64,000 nucleotides of DNA from Saccharothrix sp. NRRL B-16314 (GCF_000716595.1 NZ_JNXC01000022.1:62001-126000); one strand, 5' to 3'; positions 20,401 to 29,889 are shown, numbered from the stretch's first letter. Notes: generated by a model not told the origin, from the sequence alone. Program-made: numbers and translations.

Positions 20401-21828
20401 ATGAACGACCGCTTCCACCGGGCGGTGCTCGAACACGCCGACGCCGCGGTGCTGGTGGTGGACCCGAGCGACCTCGGCGTCCGGTGGGCGTCCCCGGCGG
20501 CGCGGCGGCTGTTCGGCGGCGCGTCCGGCGTCCTGCCCGACCTGGTGGCGGACTCCGACGCGGCGGCCGTGGGCACGTTCCTCCAGGCGGCGGGCCGCAC
20601 GGGCGCTTCGCGGTGCACGTGCGCGGTGCCGGTGGAGGGATCGGTGCACCGGCGCGTCGACCTGGTCGCCCGTGACCTGAGCGCGGACCCGGACGTCGGC
20701 GGTCTCGTCGTGGTCGCGCTCGACGTCACGGGCTGGGCGGAGACGGCGGACGAACTGGGCAGCCGGCTCAACACCGACGTGCTGACCGGCCTGGCGAACC
20801 GCCCGGGGTTCCTGCCCCGGCTTGAGCAGGCGGTGCGCGGCGCGCCGGGCACGGTGCTGCTGTTCCTCGACCTCGACCAGTTCAAGGAGGTCAACGACCA
20901 CCACGGGCACGCCGCCGGCGACCACGTGCTGCGCCTGGTGGCGTTCCGGCTGGCCGCGGTCGTGGCCGGTCGCGGCACGGCGGCCAGGCTCGGCGGCGAC
21001 GAGTTCGTCGTGCTGCTCGACCGGCTGGACGAGCAGCAGGCGATCGCCGCCGCCCGCGAGATCCTGGCCGTGATCGCCACGCCGGTGGCGTTGGCGGACG
21101 GCGTGGTCCGGGTGTCGGTGTCGGCGGGCATCACGTTCGTCCGGCCGGGGCACGGCGCGGAGGACCTGCTGCACCAGGCGGACCTGGCGATGTACCGGGC
21201 CAAGACGATCGGCCCGGTGGGCGTGGCCGTGTACGACGAGGACCTGGAGGACTGGGCGCTGGCCCGCAAGCACCAGGTCGACCGGCTCGCCGAACGGCTG
21301 GAGGAGCTGCACGCGGAGAACCGGGCGCTCGCCGAGGCGGCGACCATCGACCAGCGGACCGGCCTGCCGAACCCGGCCACGTTCGACGCCGACCACGCCC
21401 GCCTCAACCGCGCCGGCGAGCCGTACAGCCTGCTGCTCGTCGACATAGACCGCTTCCACAGCTACAACACGCTGTACCGCTACCTGGCCGGGCACGAGAC
21501 GTTGCGCAAGGTCGGCCAGGCCATCCACCGCACCGCCCGGTCCGCCGATCGCGCGTACCGGTACGGGGGCGAGGAGTTCACCGTGCTGCTGCCCGACACG
21601 CGGCTGGACGGCGCGCTCGCGCTGAGCGAGCGGATCAGGCAGGCGGTGGAACGGCTGGGTGTCGAGCACCGGGGCAACGCCGGCGGGGTGGTGACGGTGT
21701 CGATCGGCGTGGTGGAGGTGCCTCCCGGCGCGTCGGTGGCGGACGCGGTGGAAGAGGCCAGTGTGGCGGTCCTGGAGGCCAAGGACGCCGGCCGGAACCG
21801 CGTGGTCGGCCGACGGGCGGGCAGCTAG
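20401..21828 (+). CDS. Protein with PAS-like domain and two tandem GGDEF domains
   Basis: This 475-residue protein has an N-terminal PAS-like sensor (about 1-120) and two GGDEF domains in a row (about 130-285 and 315-470). The family makes cyclic di-GMP from two GTP. The first domain has DLDQFKEVNDHHGHAAGD and an intact GGDEF. The second has DIDRFHSYNTLYRYLAGHE and GGEEF. An inhibitory I-site RxxD (RSAD) lies exactly five residues before GGEEF in the second domain only. No TM segment is present, so it is cytosolic. No clear Shine-Dalgarno precedes the ATG at 20401. No EAL domain or other c-di-GMP gene lies nearby. Confidence 0.9.
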   Translation: MNDRFHRAVLEHADAAVLVVDPSDLGVRWASPAARRLFGGASGVLPDLVADSDAAAVGTFLQAAGRTGASRCTCAVPVEGSVHRRVDLVARDLSADPDVGGLVVVALDVTGWAETADELGSRLNTDVLTGLANRPGFLPRLEQAVRGAPGTVLLFLDLDQFKEVNDHHGHAAGDHVLRLVAFRLAAVVAGRGTAARLGGDEFVVLLDRLDEQQAIAAAREILAVIATPVALADGVVRVSVSAGITFVRPGHGAEDLLHQADLAMYRAKTIGPVGVAVYDEDLEDWALARKHQVDRLAERLEELHAENRALAEAATIDQRTGLPNPATFDADHARLNRAGEPYSLLLVDIDRFHSYNTLYRYLAGHETLRKVGQAIHRTARSADRAYRYGGEEFTVLLPDTRLDGALALSERIRQAVERLGVEHRGNAGGVVTVSIGVVEVPPGASVADAVEEASVAVLEAKDAGRNRVVGRRAGS

Positions 21829-21841
21829 CCGTCCCGGCCGG

Positions 21842-22726
21842 TCACGCTGCGAGCGCGTCCAGCAGCCACGAGTACGCCGCGCCGACGCTGACGTCCTCGC
21901 CGGTGACCGTCCCTACCAGCGCCCAGTACCGGCGCAGCCGGGGATCGCGCTCGACCTCCGTCCGGCCGAGCAGGGTGCGGCGGAACGAGGGCGTGTCCCG
22001 CGCGTCCCACACCGCCGCGTGCGCCGCCACGAACAGGTCCAGCGCCGGCCCCGGCTCCGGTGGCCGTTCGGCTCGGACCAGTGGACGCGCCAGGACACAC
22101 GCCCGGCCCACCCCGTCGTGCAACGCCCGTTCGTCCGGCACGCGGTGACGGGCAGCCAAGCGGCGGCGCAGCGACAGGTCCGCCGTGAGCACGGCCATCT
22201 CGGCGTACGCGAGCACCTGCGCGGGCGTCGGATCGGCCGGCGGCGGTGGCGCGCTCACGGACAGGAACATCTCGACCGTGTCCGGGGGCGCGGGGCCGAG
22301 GTAGCACCGGCTCCAGAACGACGTCAGCGACTCCCGTACGGCCCGCCCATCCTGCGCGCCGGCGAGCAGTGCCAGGCGTGCGTCGCGCGCGGCCGGTGAC
22401 GCCTCCTCCACCGCGCGCAGGGAAGCACGGCGCCAGGTCAACTCCGCCAGCGACACGTCGAGCGCGGCCCGTTCCGCCGTGACCACGTCGGCCAGCGACC
22501 GCCGTCCGGCGAGGACGTCCGCGATCACGGCCAGGCCGAGCCCGAGGCCGCGCAGCCGCCGGACGGTCTCCAGCCGCTCCACCGCGTCCCGGTCGAACCT
22601 CCGGTGCCCGCCGGCGCTGCGCGGCGGATCGAGGATGCCCTCGTCGCAGTAGAACCGGATCGTGCGCACCGGCACGCCGGTCAGCCGTGCCAGGTCGCCG
22701 ATGCCCAGCACTGTGTCCCCCGTCAC
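21842..22726 (-). CDS. MerR family transcriptional regulator
   Basis: This 294-residue regulator begins with a MerR winged-helix domain: IGDLARLTGVPVRTIRFYCDEGIL then GGHRRFDRDAVERL. A dimerisation helix follows, and then a C-terminal domain of about 180 residues with no Cys cluster, so it probably senses an organic ligand rather than a metal. I place the start at the GTG at 22726; a later GTG at 22711 also fits. The target is most likely the divergent mycothiol-dependent isomerase-like gene, whose promoter has the long spacer typical of MerR activation. Confidence 0.87.
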   Translation of the reverse strand: MTGDTVLGIGDLARLTGVPVRTIRFYCDEGILDPPRSAGGHRRFDRDAVERLETVRRLRGLGLGLAVIADVLAGRRSLADVVTAERAALDVSLAELTWRRASLRAVEEASPAARDARLALLAGAQDGRAVRESLTSFWSRCYLGPAPPDTVEMFLSVSAPPPPADPTPAQVLAYAEMAVLTADLSLRRRLAARHRVPDERALHDGVGRACVLARPLVRAERPPEPGPALDLFVAAHAAVWDARDTPSFRRTLLGRTEVERDPRLRRYWALVGTVTGEDVSVGAAYSWLLDALAA

Positions 22727-22732
22727 GATCGG

Positions 22733-22764
22733 TTGAACCTCCACCCCGGTGCCGTTCCTACGGT
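22733..22764 (+). promoter_or_regulatory. MerR-type promoter with 20-bp spacer
   Basis: TTGAAC at 22733-22738 and TACGGT at 22759-22764 form -35 and -10 boxes separated by 20 bp, longer than the usual 17. MerR proteins activate promoters with 19-20 bp spacers by untwisting them. The spacer holds the small palindrome CACCCCGGTG. The ATG of the downstream gene is 6 nt after the -10 box, so the transcript is leaderless. Confidence 0.65.
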
Positions 22765-22770
22765 ACGGCC

Positions 22771-23496
22771 ATGACGACTTCCGACCGGCTCGCCGAGTGG
22801 TTGTGCGAGCAGACCTCCGCCTTCGTCGCGCACGTGCGCGACTTCGCCGTCCCGGTGCCGACCTGTCCGGAGTGGACGGTGCGGGACCTGGTCGCGCACG
22901 TCGGCCAGGAACACCGCTGGGCCGCCGACGTCGTGCGCACCGGCCGTCCGCTCGCGGTGCCCGACCCCCGTGAGCAGGAGGTGCCCGAGGACTGGGCCTC
23001 GTGGCTGCACGCCGGCGCGCGGCAGTTGATCGACGTGGTGGGGGACGGCGCGGCCCCGGTGTGGACGTACCTCGGCGCCCGGCCCGCCCGGTTCTGGCTG
23101 CGCCGGATGCTGCACGACACCGCCGTGCACCACGCAGACCTCGCGGGCCGTGCGCCGGTGATCCCGGCCGACCTCGCGGAGGACGCCGTCGACGAGGTCC
23201 TGGGCTTCGTGGCCGCGCCGGGTGCGGCGGCTGTGAAGCCGGCGTTGGCCGAGCTGCGTGGCGACGGCCAGACGCTCTCGCTGCGCCCGCGCGACAGGGC
23301 CCCGTGGCTGATCACCCGTGGTCCCGCCGGGCCGACCTGGCGACGCGGTGACGACGACGCGGACGTCACCGTCACCGCGACGGCCCGCGACCTGCTGCTG
23401 ATCGTGACCCGGAGGCTGCCGCCCGACGACCCCCGGGTCGCGATCGGCGGAGACCGGGCGCTGTTGGACCACTGGTTGGCCCACACGGCGCTGTAG
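22771..23496 (+). CDS. Maleylpyruvate isomerase / mycothiol-dependent enzyme family protein
   Basis: This 241-residue protein has the DinB-like four-helix metal domain typical of mycothiol-dependent maleylpyruvate isomerase homologues. The N-terminal block has VPTCPEWTVRDLVAHVGQEHRW, and a second His-containing motif LHDTAVHHADLAG supplies further metal ligands. The C-terminal part, ending LIVTRRLPPDDPRVAIGGD, is the sterol-carrier-like cap of this family. Its reaction may be isomerase, transferase or detoxification; the substrate is unknown. The ATG at 22771 sits just behind a MerR-type promoter and has no Shine-Dalgarno. It is divergent from the merR gene. Confidence 0.82.
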   Translation: MTTSDRLAEWLCEQTSAFVAHVRDFAVPVPTCPEWTVRDLVAHVGQEHRWAADVVRTGRPLAVPDPREQEVPEDWASWLHAGARQLIDVVGDGAAPVWTYLGARPARFWLRRMLHDTAVHHADLAGRAPVIPADLAEDAVDEVLGFVAAPGAAAVKPALAELRGDGQTLSLRPRDRAPWLITRGPAGPTWRRGDDDADVTVTATARDLLLIVTRRLPPDDPRVAIGGDRALLDHWLAHTAL

Positions 23497-23503
23497 ACGC
23501 GCT

Positions 23504-23553
23504 GTCATCACCCGCATGGGGCCTGGGGTGGGCCGTTCGGCCGTCGTGATGAC
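23504..23553 (+). terminator. Hairpin after the isomerase gene
   Basis: GTCATCAC and GTGATGAC form an 8-bp outer stem, with an inner GGCCGTTCGGCC hairpin inside it. It lies 8 bp after the stop. It is a moderate terminator candidate. Confidence 0.5.
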
Positions 23554-23566
23554 TACGTTGGGTAGA

Positions 23567-23582
23567 CAAACTGGCCAGTTTG
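23567..23582. promoter_or_regulatory. 16-bp perfect palindrome upstream of the MHYT gene
   Basis: CAAACTGGCCAGTTTG is perfectly self-complementary and lies about 125 bp before the MHYT start, in an AT-richer promoter region. It has no loop, so it is better explained as a protein-binding site than as a hairpin. The regulator is unknown. Confidence 0.5.
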
Positions 23583-23707
23583 ATTGCGAGTCAATGAATT
23601 AACCTGGGCCGTTCTGGTGAAAGTGGTTACAGCGGGTTAGGAATGTGGCGCGCCGCCGCGCGCACGGGGAACGCGGCGCGTCTCACCTGAACCCAGGATC
23701 GGTGCCC

Positions 23708-24457
23708 TTGAACCACGACTCGATGCAGCACTTCTCGTCCGGCCTCTCCACCCTCACGCTCGCCTACGTCGTCTCGGTCATCGGCTCGCTGCTCGGCCTG
23801 GCCTGCATGGCCCGCGCCCGCGCCGAGCGGACCCGGGCGGCCAAGGTGCGGTGGACGGTGTTCGGCGCGGTCTCCATCGGCGGCGTCGCCATCTGGCTCA
23901 TGCACTTCATCGCCATGCTGGGCTTCGAGGTCCCCGGCACCCCCGTCAAGTACTCCGCGCCCGTCACCGCGCTGTCCGCCGTCGTCGCGATCGGGGTGGT
24001 CGGTGTCGGGCTGTCCCTGGTAACGCTCATCCGGTTCACCAGGATGCGGCTGCTGGTCGCGGGTGCGCTGGCCGGGCTGGGCGTGGCGGGCATGCACTAC
24101 CTGGGCATGTCCGCGATCCGGTTCAAGGGCGAGATCTCCTACGACACCACGATGGTGGTGCTGTCGTGCGTGATCGCGGTGGTCGCGGCGACGGCGGCGT
24201 TCTGGTTCACCCTCGTGGTGAAGACCGCCGTGGCCAGGACGGCGGCCGGGCTGATCATGGGCGTGGCGGTGACCGGGATGCACTACACCGGTATGGCGGC
24301 GGTGCGGGTGAGCGTCGACCCGGAGTTCGCCGTGCCGTCGGGCACGAGCGTGTTCGACCTGGTGTTCCCGGTCTTCGTGACGAGCGCGGTGGTGGTGGCG
24401 GCGCTGCTGTGGATGCTGTTCACCGCCGACGACGACGCGCTGGGCGAGACCGCGTAG
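23708..24457 (+). CDS. MHYT domain integral membrane sensor
   Basis: This protein of about 249 residues has seven TM helices and the MHYT repeats: WLMHFIAM, AGMHYLGMSA and TGMHYTGMAAVR. MHYT domains are thought to bind copper and to sense O2, CO or NO at the membrane. No output domain follows, so this is a stand-alone sensor. I chose the TTG at 23708 because AGGA is 9 nt upstream and relatives start with a His-rich segment like the one here; a GTG at 23702 and an ATG at 23723 are alternatives. mobA follows after about 20 bp, but that gene has its own promoter-like element. Confidence 0.82.
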   Translation: MNHDSMQHFSSGLSTLTLAYVVSVIGSLLGLACMARARAERTRAAKVRWTVFGAVSIGGVAIWLMHFIAMLGFEVPGTPVKYSAPVTALSAVVAIGVVGVGLSLVTLIRFTRMRLLVAGALAGLGVAGMHYLGMSAIRFKGEISYDTTMVVLSCVIAVVAATAAFWFTLVVKTAVARTAAGLIMGVAVTGMHYTGMAAVRVSVDPEFAVPSGTSVFDLVFPVFVTSAVVVAALLWMLFTADDDALGETA

Positions 24458-24465
24458 ACCGCGGC

Positions 24466-24471
24466 TACCGT
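24466..24471 (+). promoter_or_regulatory. -10 element of a leaderless promoter
   Basis: TACCGT lies 7 nt before the GTG at 24479 proposed as the mobA start. No Shine-Dalgarno is visible. Confidence 0.45.
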
Positions 24472-24478
24472 GAGGGCT

Positions 24479-25012
24479 GTGGTGTCCTGGGCGGCGGTGG
24501 TCCTCGCGGGTGGTCGGGGCAGCAGGCTGGGTGGGGTCGACAAGGCGGCGGTCGTGGTCGACGGCCGTACGCTCCTCGACCACGTGCTGGACGCTGTCGC
24601 GTCGGCGCGGCAGACCGTGGTCGTCGGGCCGCGCAGGGACGACGTGCCCAGGGTGACGTGGGCGCGGGAGGATCCGCCGGGCGGCGGACCGCTGGCGGGC
24701 CTTGCCGCGGGGTTGGCGCACGTCGACGCCGAGGTGGTCGTGGTGCTGGCGGTGGACCAGCCGGGCGTCACGCGTTCCACCGTGGACCGGCTCTTGGCCG
24801 CGGTCGGTGACACGGGCGCGGTGCTCGTGGACGACGGCGGCCGGCTCCAGTGGCTCACCGGCGCGTGGCGGACCGAAGCGCTGCGCCGGGCACTGCCCAC
24901 CGATCCCCGTGACGTCTCGATGCGGTCCGTCCTCGGTCCGCTGGACCCGGCCCCTGTCGTCGCCCGACCAGGAGAAGCCCACGACATCGACACCCCGCAC
25001 GACCTCACCTGA
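24479..25012 (+). CDS. mobA: Molybdenum cofactor guanylyltransferase
   Basis: This protein of about 177 residues attaches GMP to molybdopterin to form the dinucleotide cofactor used by DMSO-reductase family enzymes. The nucleotide-binding motif AAVVLAGGRGSRLGGVDKA is at the N-terminus, and VVVLAVDQPGVT is the metal-binding segment in the middle; most homologues have a D-x-P there, as here. The length is short but normal for actinobacterial MobA-like proteins. The frame can start at 24470, but a -10 box there favours the GTG at 24479. No other molybdenum gene is in the window. Confidence 0.85.
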   Translation: MVSWAAVVLAGGRGSRLGGVDKAAVVVDGRTLLDHVLDAVASARQTVVVGPRRDDVPRVTWAREDPPGGGPLAGLAAGLAHVDAEVVVVLAVDQPGVTRSTVDRLLAAVGDTGAVLVDDGGRLQWLTGAWRTEALRRALPTDPRDVSMRSVLGPLDPAPVVARPGEAHDIDTPHDLT

Positions 25013-25246
25013 TAGCCGTCGCGTCAGTGGGGGATCGGCCGGTGGGGGCGTCGGACCAGGTCGCTCCGGTGGTGCTCGAGCGCCCGCGGCCGGACCCGAC
25101 CCGACCTGTCCACTGTGGATCACCCCAAGGGCACGCGCCACGACCGGAAACGAGCCGTCGCCGCTGTCAAGACCCCCTTCACAAGGTCCATACCGTCCTC
25201 GGGGGAGACTGGGCCGGCAGTCGCACAACCCTGTCGAGGAGGACCT

Positions 25247-26274
<1,028 letters not shown>

Positions 26275-26278
<4 letters not shown>

Positions 26279-27225
26279 CCGAGTCGACCCCGACGGCCCC
26301 CGAGCGGCCGAACTGGGCACCGCCGACCATGCACGGTGGCCGGCTGGAAGCGGCGCTGCGCACGCTCGAACTGGAGGTCCGCCGCCGGCTCGACGGGCTG
26401 CTCCAGGGCAACCACCTCGGCCTCGTGCCCGGACCGGGCTCCGAGCCCGGCGAGGCGCGGCCCTACCAGCCCGGTGACGACGTGCGGCGGATGGACTGGG
26501 CGGTCACCGCCCGCACCACCGTGCCGCACATCCGCGAGACCGTCGCCGACCGCGAGCTGGAGACGTGGCTCGCGATCGACCTGTCGCCGAGCCTCGACTT
26601 CGGCACGGCCGCGTGCGAGAAGCGCGACCTCGTGGTCGCCGCGACGGCCGCGGTCGCGCACCTGACGCGCGGTGGCGGCAACCGGATCGGCGCCCTCGTG
26701 TCGACCGGAGAACACCTGGTCAGAGTGCCCGCACGGGGTGGTCTGGCGCACTCTCGGGGCCTGATCCGCAAGGTCGCCGAGACGCCCCGCGCCCCCGAGG
26801 GCACCCGCGGTTCGCTGGCCGACGTGGTCGAGCAGCTGCGCCGCCCGCCGCGCCGACGCGGCCTGGTCGTGGTGATCTCCGACTTCCTCGGCGGCACGGA
26901 GTGGCAGCGCCCGCTGCGCGCGTTGTCCGCCCGGCACGACCTGGTCGCGATCGAGGTGATCGACCCGCGTGACATCGACCTGCCGGACGTGGGCACGGTC
27001 GTGCTGGCCGATCCGGAGAGCGGTCGGCAGCGCGAGGTGGTCGCGTCACCGTTGTTGCGCCGTGAGTTCGCGGCGGCGGCGGCCGAACACCGCGCGGAGG
27101 TGGCCGCGGGCCTGCGTCGCGCCGGTGCGGGCCACCTGGTGCTGCGCACCGACTCGGACTGGATCGCCGACACCGTCCGCTTCGTCGTCGCACGCAAACG
27201 CCGCTGGTCGGGAGGGGTGGCCTGA
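26275..27225 (+). CDS. DUF58 domain protein
   Basis: This 316-residue protein has the DUF58 signature ARPYQPGDDVRRMDW near residue 65 and a degenerate vWA-like fold after it (AIDLSPSLDFGT and VVVISDFLGG). The GTG start is inside the MoxR stop, and the stop shares one base with the ATG of the vWA gene, so all three are co-translated. It is soluble and probably binds both the MoxR ATPase and the membrane vWA protein. The client of the system is unknown. Confidence 0.88.
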
Positions 27226-28190
27226 TGAGCCTGTCCGGGTTCACCGCGCCGTGGTGGTTCCTGCTGCTGGTCGTGGTGGCGGCGCTCGCGGTGTTCTACG
27301 TGGTGCTGCAACGCGTGCTGCGCAAGCGGACGCTGCGGTTCGCCAACCTGCCGATGCTGGAGAAGGTCGCGCCCAAGCGGCAGCGCTGGTACAAGCACGT
27401 GCCGGCGGCGTTGCTGATGGTGGCGTTCATCGTGCTGACGGTGGCGCTGGCCGGGCCGACCGCCGAGCAGAAGGTGCCGCGCAACCGCGCGACCGTGATG
27501 CTGGTGATCGACACGTCGCTGTCGATGAAGGCGACGGACGTCAAGCCGTCCCGGCTGGAAGCCGCGCAGGTGGCCGCCAAGTCGTTCGCGGACGGGCTCA
27601 CGCCGGGCATCAACCTCGGGCTGATCTCGTTCGCCGGGTCGGCCACCGTGCTGGTCGCGCCGACCACCGACCGCGAGGCGGTCACGCAGAGCATCGACGG
27701 GCTGAAGCTGGCCCAGTCGACGGCCACCGGTGACGCGATCATGGCCGCGCTCGCGGCGGTCGACTCGTTCGGCAAGATCGTCGGCGGCGCGGACGGCCCG
27801 CCGCCCGCGCGCATCGTGCTGATGACCGACGGCAAGGAGACCGTCGGCACCCGCAAGGCGTTCGACGCGGCCGACGACGCGAAGAAGACGGGCATCCCGA
27901 TCTCCACGATCTCGTTCGGCACCGAGGACGGTGTGGTCGAGATCGAGGGACGGCAGCAGGAAGTGCCCGTCGACGACGACTCGATGAAGGAGATCGCCGA
28001 GCGGTCGGGCGGCGAGTTCTTCAAGGCGGCGAGCGCCGAGGAGCTGCGCCGGGTGTACGACACGCTGGGCGAGCAGATCGGGTACGAGAAGAAGCAGTCC
28101 GACGCGTCGCGGCCGTGGGTGGCGCTGGGCACCGTGCTGGGGATGATCGCTGTGGCGGGCGCGCTGCTCTTCGGGCAACGTCTGCCGTGA
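27225..28190 (+). CDS. Membrane-anchored vWA protein (BatA-like)
   Basis: This 321-residue protein has two N-terminal TM helices (about 10-30 and 60-80), a vWA domain at about 85-285 and a C-terminal TM helix (about 297-318). The MIDAS metal site is complete: VIDTSLSMKATD, the Thr in SATATGD and MTDGKE. This is the BatA layout, with the vWA domain outside the membrane. It is the third gene of the MoxR operon. BatA-type proteins in other bacteria are linked to envelope stress tolerance and to maturation of exported partners. Confidence 0.88.
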   Translation: MSLSGFTAPWWFLLLVVVAALAVFYVVLQRVLRKRTLRFANLPMLEKVAPKRQRWYKHVPAALLMVAFIVLTVALAGPTAEQKVPRNRATVMLVIDTSLSMKATDVKPSRLEAAQVAAKSFADGLTPGINLGLISFAGSATVLVAPTTDREAVTQSIDGLKLAQSTATGDAIMAALAAVDSFGKIVGGADGPPPARIVLMTDGKETVGTRKAFDAADDAKKTGIPISTISFGTEDGVVEIEGRQQEVPVDDDSMKEIAERSGGEFFKAASAEELRRVYDTLGEQIGYEKKQSDASRPWVALGTVLGMIAVAGALLFGQRLP

Positions 28191-28199
28191 GCGGGCAGT

Positions 28200-28778
28200 A
28201 TGTCGGCCGTGGCGGAGACGCGGTGGCGGGAGATGGTCGACTGGTCCGTGGCGCTGCTGCGCCGCGGCACCGGCGAGGGCGTGCCCGAGTGGAACCGGCG
28301 GGTGCTGTCCTCGGGGCTCGACAACGAGTGCGACCTGCGGGTCTGGCTGGGTGAGCAGGGGGTCACCGGCTACCCGCAGATGCTGCTGGTGATGGAGCGG
28401 TTCGGCTACCCGGACGTGCTGGAGGCGTGGTCGGACGCGTTGGTGAACGCCCAGTACGCCGACCGGCCCGAGCTGCGTCCCATCCTGGACCGGCTGCTGG
28501 CTGAGGCGGCGCTGCTGGGACCGATGCGCGTCCAGGCGCGCAAGACGTACGTGGCGCTGGTGTCGCCGCGGCGCACGTTCGCCATCGTCAAGGCCACCTC
28601 GCGCACCCGCGTCGACCTGGGTTTGCGCCTCGCCGGCCATGAGCCGACCGGCCGCCTGGAAGCCGCGTGCTCGCTGGGCAACGACACCATCACCGTCCGG
28701 ATCGGCATCGTCAGCGCCGACGACGTGGACGACGACACCCTCTCCGTCCTCCGCCGGGCCTACACCGCCAACACGTGA
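28200..28778 (+). CDS. DUF5655-type hypothetical protein
   Basis: This 192-residue soluble protein follows the MoxR operon by 9 bp. The C-terminal half (KTYVALVSPRRTFAIVKAT, then GLRLAGHEPTGRLEA) resembles DUF5655 domains found in actinomycete proteins. The N-terminal half (WLGEQGVTGYPQMLLVMERFGYPD) is similar to the domain that usually precedes it. No catalytic motif is visible. Its TGA stop is the TGA inside the first unit of the 22-bp repeat array, so the gene and the array abut exactly. Confidence 0.7.
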   Translation: MSAVAETRWREMVDWSVALLRRGTGEGVPEWNRRVLSSGLDNECDLRVWLGEQGVTGYPQMLLVMERFGYPDVLEAWSDALVNAQYADRPELRPILDRLLAEAALLGPMRVQARKTYVALVSPRRTFAIVKATSRTRVDLGLRLAGHEPTGRLEAACSLGNDTITVRIGIVSADDVDDDTLSVLRRAYTANT

Positions 28779-29002
28779 GTCCTACATTCACGCCCCGTGA
28801 GTCCTACGTTCAGAACCCGTGAGTCCTACCTTCAGAACACCCGTGTCCTACGTTCAGAACGCATGAGTTCAACGCTCAGAACGCTGGAGTTCCAACGCCG
28901 AACGACAGCCCCGTGTTCTGAGCGTTGAACTCGGGGGTCCTGAACGTAGGACTCACGCGTACTGAACGTAGGACTCACGCGACCGGAACGTAGGACTCAC
29001 GG
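28775..29002. repeat. Phased 22-bp inverted repeat array, copy 1
   Basis: The array has six forward units of exactly 22 bp (28775-28906), an 8-nt centre and four inverted units (28915-29002). The main unit reads GTGAGTCCTACGTTCAGAAC plus two variable bases. The two inner forward units and the first inverted unit carry a second form, GAGTTCAACGCTCAGAAC. Outer forms face outer forms and inner forms face inner forms, so the RNA or single strand could fold into a stem of about 90 bp. It fills the gap between convergent genes and supplies the stop codon of the left gene. Not CRISPR: units touch with no spacers. Confidence 0.9.
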
Positions 29003-29004
29003 GG

Positions 29005-29889
29005 TTAGCCGTGGATGGTGCGGTACGTGGCGGCGGCGCCGGGATGGAGGGGGAGGCCGGCGGTGCCGATCAGGCTGCGGACGTCCAGGAACTGGGTGCC
29101 CAACGTCTGCCGGGGGACGAGAGCGGCGGCACGGGAGATCAACGTGCGGGTGATCGCGGCGGCCACGGCGTCCGGCAGCGACGCCCGGCACACCAGCAGG
29201 TTCGCGACGCCGATCGTGGGCACCTCGCGGGTCGCGCCGTAGACCCCGACCGGCACCGGCACCTGCTCGTACACCGAACCGTGCGCCGCGCGCAAACCCG
29301 GCAGCAGCTCCGCCAACGGCAGCAGCCGGATGCCGGACAGCCCGTCCAACGTCGGAGTCGGCACCCCACCGGACCACAGCAGCGCGTCGATCTGCCGTTC
29401 CACCAACGCCTGCGCCGCCTCGCCGAGCCGGTAGTGCTCCACCCGCACCGAGTCCCGCAGCCCCAGCGCGACGAGCATCCGCTCACCCGACAACGACGCG
29501 CCGGACCCCTCCGCGCCCAGCGACATGCTCCGCCCGGCCAGGTCGACGGGCGCCTGCGCCGGATCGTCCTCGCGCACCACGAGCTGGAGGTAGTTCTCGT
29601 ACACCCGCCCGAGGGCGCGCAGCTCCAGCCCCGGATCGGCGACCCGGGCCGAGTCGGCGAGCGTCAGCGCGACCTGGGCCCGACCGTCGCCGAGCAGGGA
29701 CAGGTTCGCCAGGCTGCCCTCCGTCTCCAACACCCGCCCGCGCACGTCGATCAGCTGCTCGGCGAGCAGGGTGGCGAAGTCGAAGTACATGCCGCCACGC
29801 TCACCCGCCGCGATGGTCAGCTCGTCGGACGGCACGCCTGCCGTGCAGCCGGTGGCCACCAGCCCGAGGAGGAACACCCGCCGGTTCAC
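29005..29889 (-). CDS. TAXI family solute-binding lipoprotein
   Basis: This 294-residue protein has the fold of TAXI (TRAP-associated extracytoplasmic immunogenic) binding proteins, which bind small carboxylates or amino acids. The signal peptide ends in a lipobox LVATGC, so it is a lipoprotein on the outer face of the membrane. TAXI features include TIAAGERGGMYFDFATLLAEQL at the start of the mature part. The GTG at 29889 overlaps the kinase stop by 4 bp. No TRAP membrane subunit lies near. Being the third gene of a two-component operon, it is more likely a signal receptor for the kinase than a transport subunit. Confidence 0.85.
   Translation of the reverse strand: MNRRVFLLGLVATGCTAGVPSDELTIAAGERGGMYFDFATLLAEQLIDVRGRVLETEGSLANLSLLGDGRAQVALTLADSARVADPGLELRALGRVYENYLQLVVREDDPAQAPVDLAGRSMSLGAEGSGASLSGERMLVALGLRDSVRVEHYRLGEAAQALVERQIDALLWSGGVPTPTLDGLSGIRLLPLAELLPGLRAAHGSVYEQVPVPVGVYGATREVPTIGVANLLVCRASLPDAVAAAITRTLISRAAALVPRQTLGTQFLDVRSLIGTAGLPLHPGAAATYRTIHG

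Noticed and set aside
28775..29002. CRISPR array
   Set aside because: Units are 22 bp, directly joined, without unique spacers, and half are inverted. No cas gene is present.
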